DNA of 64,000 nucleotides from Mytilus californianus (GCF_021869535.1 NW_026262734.1:73160339-73224338); one strand, 5' to 3'. Shown: positions 35,730 through 46,879, counted from the first letter of the stretch. Numbers and translations are program-made. Notes: generated by a model not told the origin, from the sequence alone.

Positions 35730-35830
35730 TTTAGATAGAATGATTTTCTCGCTGTGTTGAAAACCCATTGGTGGCCTTGAGCTGTTATCTGCTCTTTGGT
35801 CGGATTGTTGTCTGTTTGACACATTCCCCG
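35730..35830 (+). repeat. PLE 3' tail (tail family C), 100-bp fragment
   Basis: GATTTTCTCGCTGTGTTGAA, GGTCGGATTGTTGTCTG and GACACATTCCCCGTTAAC are the last blocks of tail family C. It is the shortest copy in the window. Confidence 0.65.
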
Positions 35831-35834
35831 TTAA

Positions 35835-36584
35835 CTCATCATGAAAAGACGACAGTGAAAAATGCAATACAAAACATTACACAAAAGCTACGGGTATTTC
35901 ACTATGATCTATAACCCCGGGTGTGAACTCAGTTGTTCCTGTAAATTAAGCAGTTATCATTCGTAAAACCTGAATTCATACGACCCAATTTCCCATTACC
36001 CCCCTCCCACCAAAAAAAAATAATATTCAATGTTGCCGAATTTACGTTTTGTTAACCTATATACATGTATAGGTGACGCATGCAGATTTCGCACAGTGTA
36101 AAGTCTAAAGGATTTAAGTGAAGTTTGCATCTTAAATTGACCAAAAGGGTGAGCAAATCGCTCATTCACAGATAACATTTTTTTTACTTCTCATCACGAT
36201 CGGCTTTCACTATGTTATTGAATATGAGCTGCCTAAATACCAAGGATCCAAAATTTCTACGACTTCCACTACAAACAAAAAGGCCTATCAGTAGAGTCAA
36301 TAAAAATACAAGACACGGAAATTATGAATATATGCTATGTATAGGCCTCAGAACGGGCAAGACCTTTGCAGTGCAGCTAAGGGTTTGTCCCTGTGGGTCA
36401 TGACCCGCCCCCTCATATAATAATGTTGTTATTTAGATTTATCTAAAAAAAGGATTCAGAACCCCACTACTAACCCATATTTAATCTTAATTGCCTTTCT
36501 AGTTTATCATGGGGGACATGCCCTGACCCCTTCATACCACTGATAGTAAAATAGCTTGAAATATGTTAATATCCCTACCTCTTA

Positions 36585-36585
<1 letters not shown>
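35835..36585. other. Unassigned DNA
   Basis: Short ORFs (35996-36178, 36212-36403) have no supporting context. I recognise nothing. Confidence 0.35.

Positions 36586-36586
<1 letters not shown>

Positions 36587-36619
<33 letters not shown>
36587..36619. repeat. (TA)n microsatellite
   Basis: About 16 TA units immediately left of the 160-bp palindrome. Confidence 0.9.
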
Positions 36620-36622
<3 letters not shown>

Positions 36623-36779
36623 TTCTTGCATTGATACCAGTGGATTATCGGATTTATCCAATCGAGATAGTTAAATTATCAATTTTAAAGTCCGAGCCTC
36701 GGCGAGGACTTTAAAATTCATAATTTAACTATCGAGATTGGATAAATCCGATAATCCACGAGTAACTATGTAAGAATCT
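36620..36779. mobile_element. 160-bp near-perfect palindrome (foldback MITE)
   Basis: The left arm (AGATTCTTGCATTGATACCA, then GTGGATTATCGGATTTATCC) is inverted in the right arm (GGATAAATCCGATAATCCAC, then a block ending TAAGAATCT). The centre is GTCCGAGCCTCGGCGAGGAC at about 36700. Pairing covers almost the whole length and there is no coding sequence. It abuts a (TA)n tract, a common insertion context for palindromic MITEs. Confidence 0.8.
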
Positions 36780-37120
36780 GTTTCTCTAATGATTAATAAA
36801 TAAATTTTCATTTTTTGTTAAACGAAAGTCCCCTTCGAGTGCCTTCCACATTCCCCGAAGTTGTCAATTTCATTAACACCTGTTGGCATATTTTGATACA
36901 TCCAGTGTGCTGATAAAGTTTATGACCCTTAAATTCATCCAATCATCTTCTGAGATCAACGGCATCCACACGTTGATTAAATTTTTTTATACAATGGGTT
37001 CGGAAAGGGATAAATTTCCTTAGAATTAGAGAAATATATTTATCTTACCTCCTATACATTTGTAGGAATATGATTGGTTAAAAGCGTCCGCGTGGAGACC
37101 GTGTATATTCAATATTAGGT

Positions 37121-37240
37121 TAGTAGGGGGGTGGGGCTTATTTCAAAACACGGTTAGTAGTGGAGTTACGTCATGATTGGGTTAGTAGGCGGGGCTTATT
37201 TCAATACACGGTTAGTAGTGGTGTTACGTCCCTTTATAAA
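37121..37240. repeat. Direct repeat of about 60 bp, two copies
   Basis: GGGGCTTATTTCAAAACACG with GTTAGTAGTGGAGTTACGTC at 37135-37175 is followed by GGGGCTTATTTCAATACACG with GTTAGTAGTGGTGTTACGTC at 37192-37230. The two copies are adjacent. Confidence 0.7.
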
Positions 37241-37473
37241 AAAACAAAACGGTGTTGAGGAAAAATCTGAAAGGTTTCAACAGACGAAGAAATTGATGAT
37301 GAACGATTGAAATAAATTCATAAAACACCTAACAAGTTGTTATTGTTGGTATTTGTTTTTGTATTGACAAGTGAAAGTAGGTTCTTAATACTGACTGTAT
37401 TGAAGACTTGATCACTTTGATAGGCCACTATAGTCTAAATACCACATTTTAAGATAGTCGGTAAGATAAATTC

Positions 37474-37556
37474 GTTACATAGTGTGCTAGTGACTTAATA
37501 CGATATATATGGGGTCAGTAAATATATCGTATTAGGTCACTAGCACACTATGTAAC
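37474..37556. repeat. 83-bp inverted repeat (hairpin)
   Basis: GTTACATAGTGTGCTAGTGA at the left is inverted as TCACTAGCACACTATGTAAC at the right. Pairing extends inward through ATACGATATAT and ATATATCGTAT to a short loop near 37515. It may be a small foldback element. Confidence 0.8.
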
Positions 37557-37559
37557 TAA

Positions 37560-38170
37560 TAATATCAGCAATCAGCATGACACCAACTTTGAGTACACCA
37601 TATGGCTTTGCTGGGGTTTGTGCCCCTTATATCCCCACCTCTAAACCATATACTTTAATAAATATATCATGACTAGACCAATTAAGTGTACCATATATTT
37701 TGTCCCTCATGCCCTACTCTCTCGTTTAATAAATTGTTAAATATATTGAAAACAGTGCATATTTCCACGCATTTAAAACCATATACCTGTATATTCTTAC
37801 TTGCAATGACAATCTTTTTTTTTACTAGAGTGACTCCTACAGGGGAGACATTAGTTTTAATTCCCTAAAAAGTTTTTACCTAGGTGTAATTAAATTCAAA
37901 GACAATTTGGTAGAATTCTGACTTTATGCAGAAAAATTTTAAATACTGCGAATTCAGAAGTTAATGTGTGTATTAATATTATTGCGTATTCATGGTGACC
38001 TTCCAAAATGTGAGATTACTTAAGGCAAATTTAAATTAAACTGTAAGGTAACATTGAACAAAAATGAAAATGCAACTAAGGTCATGTGTCAGTCTGGGCC
38101 ATATAGGGCTAACTACATGGTATGGGGTTTCCCAGTTTGTTGCAGATCATGTGGCGACCTCTGGTTGTAC
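37560..38170. other. Unassigned DNA
   Basis: I recognise nothing. Confidence 0.35.
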
Positions 38171-41147
38171 ATAGAATCATGTGCAAAACAGTGTAGCCGA
38201 GACCATTGATTGGCGCGCTAAAATATCCCATTGACTGGGTCAGATTAGGTGAACGTTCGTCTGTAACGCCCACAACTCACGACGTATTTATTATAAAAAT
38301 TTAAACTGTGGGGTTGCCAAAGGGTCTCAGTATATATACGAACTACAGTGCACAGTATAATATATACATATTTTATTTGCGATCATAAAATGTACGAAGT
38401 CGTCCATTACTATGTAAATTGGGTCAATTAAAAAAAAAACTGAATATGTTTCTGTTGCCAAGGGTTTTTCACAAGTATAGTAGTTAGCAGAAAAGATCAT
38501 CAAACTATACATTGTATACTAAACTGCGGCCAAGCTAAGCGAAAGGTCGTGCAACATAATCAGTCAAACAAACTTTATTAGATTAACTCGTTAAGGAACG
38601 ATCGTTTTCATTGGTCATTTCAAACCTTCAACCTCACACCTGCGAAAATAGAACACGCGTACTATAAAGCTGAATGGACTGATCAGTATTCACGTAGCCG
38701 GTCAAGGTCGTTAAAAACTTCCATCGTCGTATTCACGTACATGATTGTGTTCTTGATTATCCCATGGCAATTCTAGCTTTTATACATGTGCATGTAAAAT
38801 TTTAAACTTTAATCTTAACAGTCACGTCGAAATATTTAATTCAACTGTCTCCTCTCAATTGGTTCTGGATTAAGGGAGCTACCACTTTATTTTGATTGGG
38901 GGTGGGGGACTTGGATGAAACATTTTGTCCTGCATTTTTTTAGTTGTTATCTCTGTCCTGTCTTTCTACTTTTCAGTCTGTTAGGTCCTGACTATATTTA
39001 TTAGTTTATCCTGATTTTTTTACATAAATCGTCACCCTGCCTTTTTTTTTTGTCAAGTTGCTCACCCTGCCTTATCTTTTATTCAATGGACTTGATGAAT
39101 TAACGTTGTACTTGAAATGAAACCGTACTTAACTACAAAAATAACCAAATTACATACTAAAGATATTGCTCGATTTTTATAGTAAATGGGTTTGTGTTAT
39201 AAACTGTCATGTTCATTATTCATATTCTTTCATAAGTTTTAGGATAGTGTGATTTTTTTTCTGATTTAGTTTACTTAATTTTGAAAAAAAAATCCCGAAA
39301 TTCTAAGTAAATTCAGAACATGTAACCAGCCATGCTTTGTTTAGAGAAAAAATGGAGATGGCAAACCATGACACAGTGGAAGGAAATGTACTTTATAAAC
39401 TCCAGCGATATACTTTCTTAATTTATAATTAACTGTTTTGCTGTCCTCGGTTGAAAATTATATATTGTAAATATTTAAATAGTTGCATAGAAAACAATCA
39501 GTTTTAAACAGTGTGGTTATTCACTAAATGTATTGATAAAAGGTGACTCCATTTTTGTACATACTTTTACAGTAGTCATCCTTAATTTCTTAATATTTCG
39601 TTTATAAGTTTATCATACATGTATGATTTTGTATTTCATTTTAATACGCACGCATGCCACACGTTACTTTGGCGGATAGTTCAACAATGTTATGCAAAGC
39701 TCTATTCTTACGGTATGAAATTAAAGGATAAATTTTCAACCAATTACAATCGAAAACAGTACATTTATATAGTTCCTTATAAACTACGACATTTCTCACA
39801 AGTATTTATTTATTTTTTAGTTCGACACATGCAAAAATAAAATCTTCGCCGATGAAACATTTCAAACCTTTTTACACCAACATGCCTTCACTGAATTCAT
39901 TTGAATTTCGTGGTGACCATGATAGTACATTGCATAGTACATCTATATTCACGTGCACACATGATACGATCTTTCGGGGACAATTTGCTCGTTTATGACA
40001 CGTCATTTCTGAATGACCAAACGCTTAGCTACTTTATTTTCGTTTTATAGCATGAAAACAATAAAAGAGGAATGTGCAACCCATCATAAATTTGAAATGG
40101 ATCAGTATTATGAGATCCTTATTATAAGTAATTACGACATTGTCAGGATAATAACCTAGCGTCAATATGAAAGAAATTAAAGTGGTTCATACATGCATCC
40201 GTATAAAAGCGGCACATGTATTTTATTTTATCCTTATATTTTTCATAGTGCGGTACAAGTGCTGCATGCATAAAGAATATTACTTAACACAAATTATTAG
40301 TATAATATTTCGACCCCACTATTTGAAATTCACAAAATACTTATATAATTATTTGGACCAAAAATCATTGTTTTTTACGTTCGTAGTAACGTAGTACATT
40401 CCATTGTCGGTCACCTGTGTCAATTCACGTGCACACTACAATTGTTGTTGTACTTAAATCTTTCGGCCAATGAAATGAGACGTTACAAGTTGTTTGTTTG
40501 TGATACGCCAGAATGTTATCAATGAATTATCAATCGCTAAACTTGACTGTACATATTCAAAAACGTAAATGCAAATTTCACAAGGCTTGATCCAAATAGC
40601 CTTTTTACTGTCGAATAACTTGCAAGTACGAAAAAGAAAGGAAAGAAGTATATTTTGTCTATATGTTTTGTGTTTGCACACTTTTTAAAGTTGATCATGC
40701 ATTCGTTCTAAAATAAAATTTTGACCAGATAAAAGTTAAAAGTTGACATAATTGGACAACCGCAATTGTTAAATCGCTTTGACGTCCGAAAAAAATATAA
40801 TAATCAACACATCCATTGTAACTTTTAAAGCCAGTTAAATCCTTTTTTGCTGAAAGAACGTCCGATATCATAAAAATTCATTATCAAAACATAACAAAAA
40901 CACAAGTAAAGAACGTTTAAGTATTCAATATAAATCAAAACACAAAGGTTATTCCTGATTAGTTTTTCGAATTATTTTATTTAGGCTTTGAGACCCTTTG
41001 GTGACCCCACAGTTTAAATGTCTATAATAAATACGTCGTGAGTTGTGGGCGTTACAGACGAACGTTCACCTAATCTGACCCAGTCAATGGGATATTTTAG
41101 CGCGCCAATCAATGGTCTCGGCTACACTGTTTTGCACATGATTCTAT
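38171..41147. mobile_element. 2.98-kb element with about 159-bp terminal inverted repeats
   Basis: The left terminus 38171-38329 (ATAGAATCATGTGCAAAACA through ATTGGCGCGCTAAAATATCC to CCAAAGGGTCTCA) is inverted at 40989-41147 (TGAGACCCTTTGG through GGATATTTTAGCGCGCCAAT to TGTTTTGCACATGATTCTAT) with only a few differences. The 2.66-kb interior has only short ORFs (60-75 aa) without recognised domains. Two internal segments near 39948 and 40425 share TTCACGTGCACAC and ATCTTTCGG. I read it as a non-autonomous DNA transposon or a pair of inverted solo elements; no target-site duplication is obvious. Confidence 0.6.
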
Positions 41148-41149
41148 TT

Positions 41150-41964
41150 GGTTAGTTAACTTCTGAGGTGAAATATTGTCTCCTTGACATATACCCCATA
41201 TCTGTTATTGTCCCCCTCAGCATCACATTGCGACCGGGAATATTTAAATGTGTATCGTCCGTCTATCCGTCAGAGCATCGGTCCGGGTTGTAAACACTCT
41301 AGCATAATTAATCGTTATCTAATTTGGATAAAATTTATGCAGTAGCTTTCTACAGACAACCGGTCAAGGTTGCAAATGAGCCCTGTTAAAAAATTTAGTA
41401 CGCGGGGGACATTGAAAATCTGCTGTGTTATTCATATTGCAATAATTTTTGAATTTACAGAAATATATTTTGAAGGTCTCTATCAGAAAGTTTCGAGATA
41501 CATTGTACATGTAAAAGTCAGCTTGATAGATTTCCCAAATAAACTAAGAAAACTATGAAGATTTAACTGAAAGGCATGGGAGCAAGATGAAATATTTTTT
41601 TTATGGACTTCTTTCATAATGTCGTTTAAGCACACAAAGTTTCAATCAAATCTGAACATATATATATTACTCAATTATGAAAATTATATGTCATTTTTAG
41701 TACAACATTAATTTAATTAGATTTAGACGTCAAAAGTATTGCGGAAAAGTTCTGTAAATTACGGTACCTTTACAGACGCTTTGTGAATACGGCGTAAACG
41801 TTGCGAAGTAGATGCGGAATAAATCCGTAAACCATCCGTAAACTTTCCGCAACTGAAAATTTTACGGAACCTTCGTGAATAAGGTCCCTGATCGTATAGG
41901 GGTCGTAGGGATAGTCGGCAATTGGTCGCGTATGTACAATTTCAGTATGAAAACGTTTGATTTT
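41150..41964. other. Unassigned, possibly repeat-derived
   Basis: 41215-41360 carries repeat-like text (GTCCGTCTATCCGTCAGAG). 41700-41900 holds many short inverted CGGAAA, CGTAAAC and TTCACGAA-type words, as in the palindromic MITEs elsewhere in the window, but I could not define ends. Confidence 0.3.
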
Positions 41965-43280
41965 TATGCCCCGCCGCAGCGGAGGGGAACATGAAGTGTT
42001 ACCCTTGTCCGTCTGTACATCCGCCCGTACGTTCGTCTCGAAATTGGTTTCCATTCTGTAACTTTAGTTTGCCTCAACCAAATGTTATGAAACTTATTTA
42101 CAATGCTTATTATCACAAAACACAGATCAAGTTTGAATTTGGGTGGCGTCACTTTTACCGTTCTAGAGTTATGCCCCTTTACAAATGGAATAAATGTGCT
42201 TCGCCGAGCGCAGCTGGATACGACCGCAGAGGTCCAACCCTGAACAGTTGGGGCAAAAATGGATACAATATTCAAGCTTGATACAGGTCTGAATTTGGAT
42301 TGTAATTAAATATTTGACACATTAAAGGTTTCTGACACAGAATAAATGTAGTCAAAGAACTTGAAATTGGTTATATGATTTGAATTTATATTCAATTGAA
42401 GATTTCTGGCTGTTGTGCAATACACTGTGCTGTTGCGCAATACTGAGTAAATCTGTTTTCAGACTATATGCAAAGAATTAGCAAAATAAATTGTGACCCC
42501 CAATTTATTTTTTGAAAAATTGATAATTTCTGAAATAAATCTTGAGGAAAAAAAATTGACCCCCCAAAAAAAATGTTTTCCCCCCCCTCCCCCCCCCCCC
42601 CCTCCAAAAAAAAATGATATTTGAAAAAGATTTCTCTTTGTAAAATGTGGTACAATTTAAGAGACATCCATACACTTAAACACAAGTTATTGTCTGCAAA
42701 CTAGAAATATGCTTGTTTTTGCCCCCTAATTCCTGAACAGTTTGGGCAATTACCCCCAAAATGAACTCCAACCTTCTACTTGTGGTATTGAACCTTGTGG
42801 TACAATCAAAATACTTATACACAAGTTATTGTCCTGAAACTAGAAAAATGCTTGTTTTGGGACCCTTTTTGGCCCCCAATTCCTAAACGGTTGGGACCAT
42901 CATCACCAACCTTCCTTTTGTGGTATTGAACATTTGTTTAAATTTCATAGAGATCCATACTCTTAAACTAAAGTTATTGTCCGGAAACCAAATGTCTTCG
43001 AACGACGACGACGACGACGACGACAACGACGTGATGATAGCAATATACGAACGCAAATTTTTTGCGGTCGTATAAAAATTGCTGAATTTTTTGTTTCCGT
43101 TCTCTAACTTAAGTTTGCCTCATCCAAATGTTATGAAACTTATACACAAAGCTTATCATAAAACTCAAATCAAGTTCGAATTTTGGTGGCGTCACTTTTA
43201 CCATTTTTGAGTTATTTCCCTTTATAACGTTATATGCAAGCGGGACATCATCATCTGTGTCCCATGGACACATTCTCCTT
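41965..43280 (+). mobile_element. GGGGCATAACTC-type repeat element, copy 3 (interrupted)
   Basis: It begins TTTTATGCCCCGCCGCAGCG and runs in the reverse orientation to the copies at 26.4 and 27.8 kb (GTTTGCCTCAACCAAATGTT, TTCTAGAGTTATGCCCCTTT). It breaks at about 42196 and resumes at about 43079 (TTGCTGAATTTTTTGTTTCC), ending in ATGCAAGCGGGACATCATCA. The break contains a different element. The 96-aa and 94-aa ORFs over the left piece are repeat artefacts. Confidence 0.65.
42197..43078 (+). mobile_element. TACGACCGCA element, 0.88 kb, inserted in copy 3
   Basis: The left end reads GATACGACCGCAGAGGTCCA and the right end reads TTTTTTGCGGTCGTATAAAA, inverted copies of each other. The interior matches the element split across 26.0-33.5 kb (GAACAGTTGGGGCAAAAATG, CCATACACTTAAACACAAGT, GGTATTGAACCTTGTGGTAC). 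It also holds a poly-C tract at about 42570-42602 and a (GAC)n microsatellite near 43002-43030. It lies between the two halves of the GGGGCATAACTC element. Confidence 0.65.
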
Positions 43281-43289
43281 TTATTTTGG

Positions 43290-43812
43290 TTATCATTCAG
43301 TAGATCATAGAGGCTCTGAGTAAAATCATACATTTAAAATATCTACATGGAAATAGAGCAGTTGCATTTGTGGGCAAGGTGGTTTGAGCTTCAAAGAAGA
43401 GACTATCTTAAGTACTATATCAATTCACCAGCAGGTTCTGAATCAGTTGAGTGGCAAGAGAGTATTTATTTAGTTCAGCAGTGTATAATTATACAGTTAC
43501 TTGTAGTTTCACCATGAAATCGCCGTTGTAGATATTTTAGTAAGAGATCGTGTTGTCATGTGTTATAAAATTGCCAAGATTGTTTTAAAATAAAAGTAAT
43601 TATTTTTTTTTCAAAGTTTAACTTTAGCTTTGGTATATGTTTTTCCTTTTTTTGCGTTTAAAAAAATTGATTGCACGTTTAAATGTAGATCCTTAGAGTT
43701 GAGGAAATCCTAAAAATAATAATAAGACTAATAATTTGAACCGTTTGTATTTTCGTATCTATAAAATTTACTCTTCTTTTCTTGAAAATGACACCACCAA
43801 ATGAGACTATAC
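43290..43812. other. Unassigned DNA
   Basis: I recognise nothing. Confidence 0.35.
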
Positions 43813-43814
43813 CT

Positions 43815-43905
43815 ATGTAAAGCAATACGACGGGTGCAACGTGAAGTACAGGATCTGCTTACCCTTCCGGAGCACCTGAGATCACCCCAGCAAGTAATGA
43901 GATTT
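43815..43905 (+). repeat. Tail family B fragment
   Basis: AAAGCAATACGACGGGTGCA, ATCTGCTTACCCTTCCGGAG and CACCTGAGATCACCCCA match the start of the longer copy at 59.1 kb. Confidence 0.6.
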
Positions 43906-43944
43906 GATCAGATCTGCACACCCTTTTATAGAATCTTGTAGCAG

Positions 43945-44463
43945 TCATGTGAACTCGTGTATGACCGAGTAGAGATAGAAAAGTGGTCGAATTTGGTCGA
44001 GTAGAGATTGGGAATTGGTCGAGTTGGTCTGTGATCAAAACCAATAGTAGTCGCAGTGATCAGGAATCGATCGGGCATTGGTCGAGTTAATCTGAACCAC
44101 AGATGAAACAGGATGGCGTTGGTCGGAAAGCGATCGAATATAAGTCGAAAAAAGGTCGAGATGATCGAGTACTGATCGGTTAAATATTTGTATTCTGACC
44201 AAACCCGATCTCTACACGATGTTTTCCCGATCAATTCAACCGCTACTCGTCGAATTCCCGATCTCCTCTCGAGTGATTGGCTTCTCGATCCCTACTCGAA
44301 TTTTTTTGACATGTCAAAAATTGTCGGGTAGAATGTCAGAGCGATACCGAGCAAAGTAGACCACCCCGAGCATTCTTGTCGAACGAGTCAGACCAGTCTC
44401 CCGATCGCGTAATCTGTCTTGACCGGGCTTGATCGAGTTGATCTGATCGGCAGTGTGAACCTA
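43945..44463 (-). mobile_element. GTTCACAC-ended element, inverted arm
   Basis: On the minus strand it starts TAGGTTCACACTGCCGATCA like the arm at 34371 and continues with the same vocabulary (GACTTATATTCGATCGC, ATCTCTACTCGACC). It is richer in TCGAC/GATCGAG words and longer than the first copy. The minus ORFs over it have repetitive composition and are not genes. Confidence 0.6.
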
Positions 44464-44757
44464 GCTGGGACAAGCAATTACAATGCAATGAACTATAAAT
44501 AAGAAATAAATGATTCCACATTTAGAAAAGATTGATAACATAAACAATGTAGCAAAATATTACACAATTGCCCAAAAAATATTGTAACCGTTAACCAACG
44601 AGGCCCTTATTTTAGAAAGTCCCCGAATGCTAACTTAATTTTTTTGTGTTTGATGTATTTCCAAAAGAAAGCTCGTACTGATGATCACATGTTTATTTTG
44701 ATGACATTTTATTCATACTGAAGCATCTTTAAAATATAATGATAAACATTCTAGATT

Positions 44758-46020
44758 CTTTTCCATTGACAGAGGAGTAAAATAAGGAGACAGTATCAGT
44801 CCTACACTCTTCAACAATGTTCAACTTATTTATAAATGACATCGTTGAAAATTTTGACCATAAAGATTCAAAACCCCTGAGAATATTAGATTAGATATAG
44901 GGAGTGTTTTGTTTGCTGATGACCTTATCATATTATCTGAAAGCAAAGAAGGTCTTCAGAATAGTTTAATGAACTTATCAAATTACTGTGAAAAATTGCA
45001 GTTATGTTTGAGGGTGTGGATGGGGGTTTACAGAAAAGAGAATAATGAGCAAAAAATATAAAGAATAGAGAAAAATTGACCAAAAATATAAAGAAAAGAG
45101 AATATTTAGGTGCTAAGATATAAAGAATAGAGAATAATGGGCAAAAAATATTAAGAATAGAGAAAAATGGTATAAAAAAATTAAAGAATACAGAAATGAA
45201 GAACCCCCATCCAGACCCTCATGTTTAAATACAAAAAAATACAAAAACAATAATTATTAGCATCCAACAAAGAACTACAAAACTGGAACCATATATAGTA
45301 AGGTTGAACAATAAAAAAATTGATAATGTTACAGAATATAAATTTCTGGGCACCTTGATAAAAAATAATGGAAATCTAAATGCAAGCTCAACAGATCTAG
45401 CCAAAATATGCTAGGAAGGATCTTTTTTCAATAAAATCACATGCAGCCTTTTGGGGAAATTTCCCTGTTAATGTATTCTGTAATCTCTTCGATTCTCTCA
45501 TTAAGCCAATTTTGACATATAATGCAGAAATATCATTCTTATTATAAACGCTAACAAAAGGCAGATTAAAATCCCAAAACGAAGATTCTTCTACACAAGA
45601 AATGAATATTGATATACAAAAAAACAGTTTCCTGTCAAAATATGAAAGACGTAAAAAAAACTAAAGACTCGGATTAAGATTATTTCAAGCAATTTTTATT
45701 CAGAATTACTGGAAAAGAAAAATAAATAGTTTAAACGAAAATAACATGTTTTTGTTTATAAAAGCATTAAAGTCAAACAAGACCAAGAATTTTATCTTAG
45801 ATATCCAAATTTTGAAACTAGACGTTGATTTACAAAAAATAGAGTTAGTGAACATAATTTACTTATAGAAAAGGGCAAATATCTGAATATACCTCGAAAC
45901 CAAAGAACATGTCAAACTTGTAAAACCATAGAAGATGAAAACCACATTCTCCTCTACTGTCAAAATAATGAAATATTACATATTAAACTTTTTAAAGACA
46001 TCGCAATCAGCTATAGATAA
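44758..46020 (+). pseudogene. LINE ORF2 reverse transcriptase relic
   Basis: RGVK, a stop, GDSISPTLFN and NLFINDIVENFDHKDSKPL correspond to the RT GVRQGxxLSPxLFNLxxND box. GSVLFADDLIILSESKEGLQ is the catalytic FADD box. NYCEKLQL follows, then, after an inserted element, NNKKIDNVTEYKFLGTLIK, SHAAFWGNFPVNVFCNLFD and LIKPILTYNAEIS. Near the end RTCQTCKTIEDENHILLYCQ is the Cys/His motif of jockey/CR1-like ORF2. Several stops and frameshifts make it dead. The 5' half of ORF2 is missing. Confidence 0.75.
45010..45220. mobile_element. 211-bp MITE inside a LINE, with 6-bp TSD
   Basis: Inverted ends are GAGGGTGTGGATGGGGGTTT and GAACCCCCATCCAGACCCTC. Both sides are flanked by ATGTTT (45004-45009 and 45221-45226). 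The interior is about six degenerate copies of an AAAGAATAGAGAAAAAT-type word. Removing it with one ATGTTT restores the LINE frame across the site (EKLQLC then LNTKK). Confidence 0.8.
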
Positions 46021-46375
46021 TCCTATATTTTCAAATCTGTCTGATACTGAATTTTACTAGTAGTCCTGCTAAATCCTTCAAATATAAACCAAGTGAAAAA
46101 AAAACAGGTTCCTTTATAAAAATTCTTTAGAGATGAGGACAGGGGACTCTTAGTTAGTTTTGCTTGTATATATAAATATATATATATAAAGTGCCTAGAA
46201 AATCGACCTAACAATGTTAGAGTAGATCTGATTCTTTACTTCCTCCCCGAGCGGGAACCTGTACTTTTCACTTTTCACTTCTACGACAACACCGCCTAGC
46301 ATTGCGCAGACGCCTTATCCCCTCCTCTAACTATAGCTGATAAAAAAATCAGCTTTCGTTTCGGGAGGTGTTCAC
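46021..46375. other. Unassigned DNA with AT microsatellite
   Basis: There is a short TATATATA tract near 46170-46190. The GC-richer block at 46240-46330 (CTCCCCGAGCGGGAACC) has no assignment. Confidence 0.3.
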
Positions 46376-46700
46376 ATCCTTTATTGTTGAAAATAACATA
46401 ACATTATCAGCATATAGAAAACAGTTTAGTTTACGATTTGTATTGCAAACGAACAACGATCATCGAAAATATTTGTAAAGCCATGATAAAAATTTTAAAA
46501 AATTTGGACTAAGATTATTCCCTTGTCTCAAAAGATGATAATTAATCATTTATTCTGATATTTAGTAAATTATCAGTATACATACTCTTTACAATTCTAA
46601 AAAAAGAACCCCTTATGCCAATTTCCAACAATCTCAAAAATACAGCTTCGTGAATAACTGAATCAAACGCCTTTTTAAAATCTACAAACATGTTTAAAAT
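46376..46700 (-). pseudogene. LINE reverse transcriptase fragment, minus strand
   Basis: The minus strand reads VDFKKAFDSVIHEAVFLRLL then EIGIRGSFFRIVKSMYTDN, which is RT box A of a jockey/CR1-like LINE, and further on a CFLYADNVMLF-type catalytic box. The last part is nearly identical, inverted, to the LINE on the plus strand at 49.75-49.80 kb. Confidence 0.7.
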
Positions 46701-46734
46701 AAAATTTACGGTTTAACGTTTATTTTTTTTGTCA

Positions 46735-46763
46735 TTAATAATAATAATAATAATAATAATAAC
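46735..46763. repeat. (AAT)n microsatellite
   Basis: Nine to ten AAT units next to the LINE fragment. Confidence 0.85.
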
Positions 46764-46879
46764 GATTCTTTATTGTCATATAAGTAAAACATCATACTTG
46801 TGACAAATACAAATAATAACAACAACAAAAAATAAACTGATTTGAATACACACACATATACATATACAAATATTTTTAT

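Noticed and set aside
41991..42281. 96-aa ORF resembling 28306-28539 on the opposite strand
   Set aside because: Both ORFs are translations of the same GGGGCATAACTC repeat unit; shared peptide text comes from shared repeat DNA and not from a gene family.
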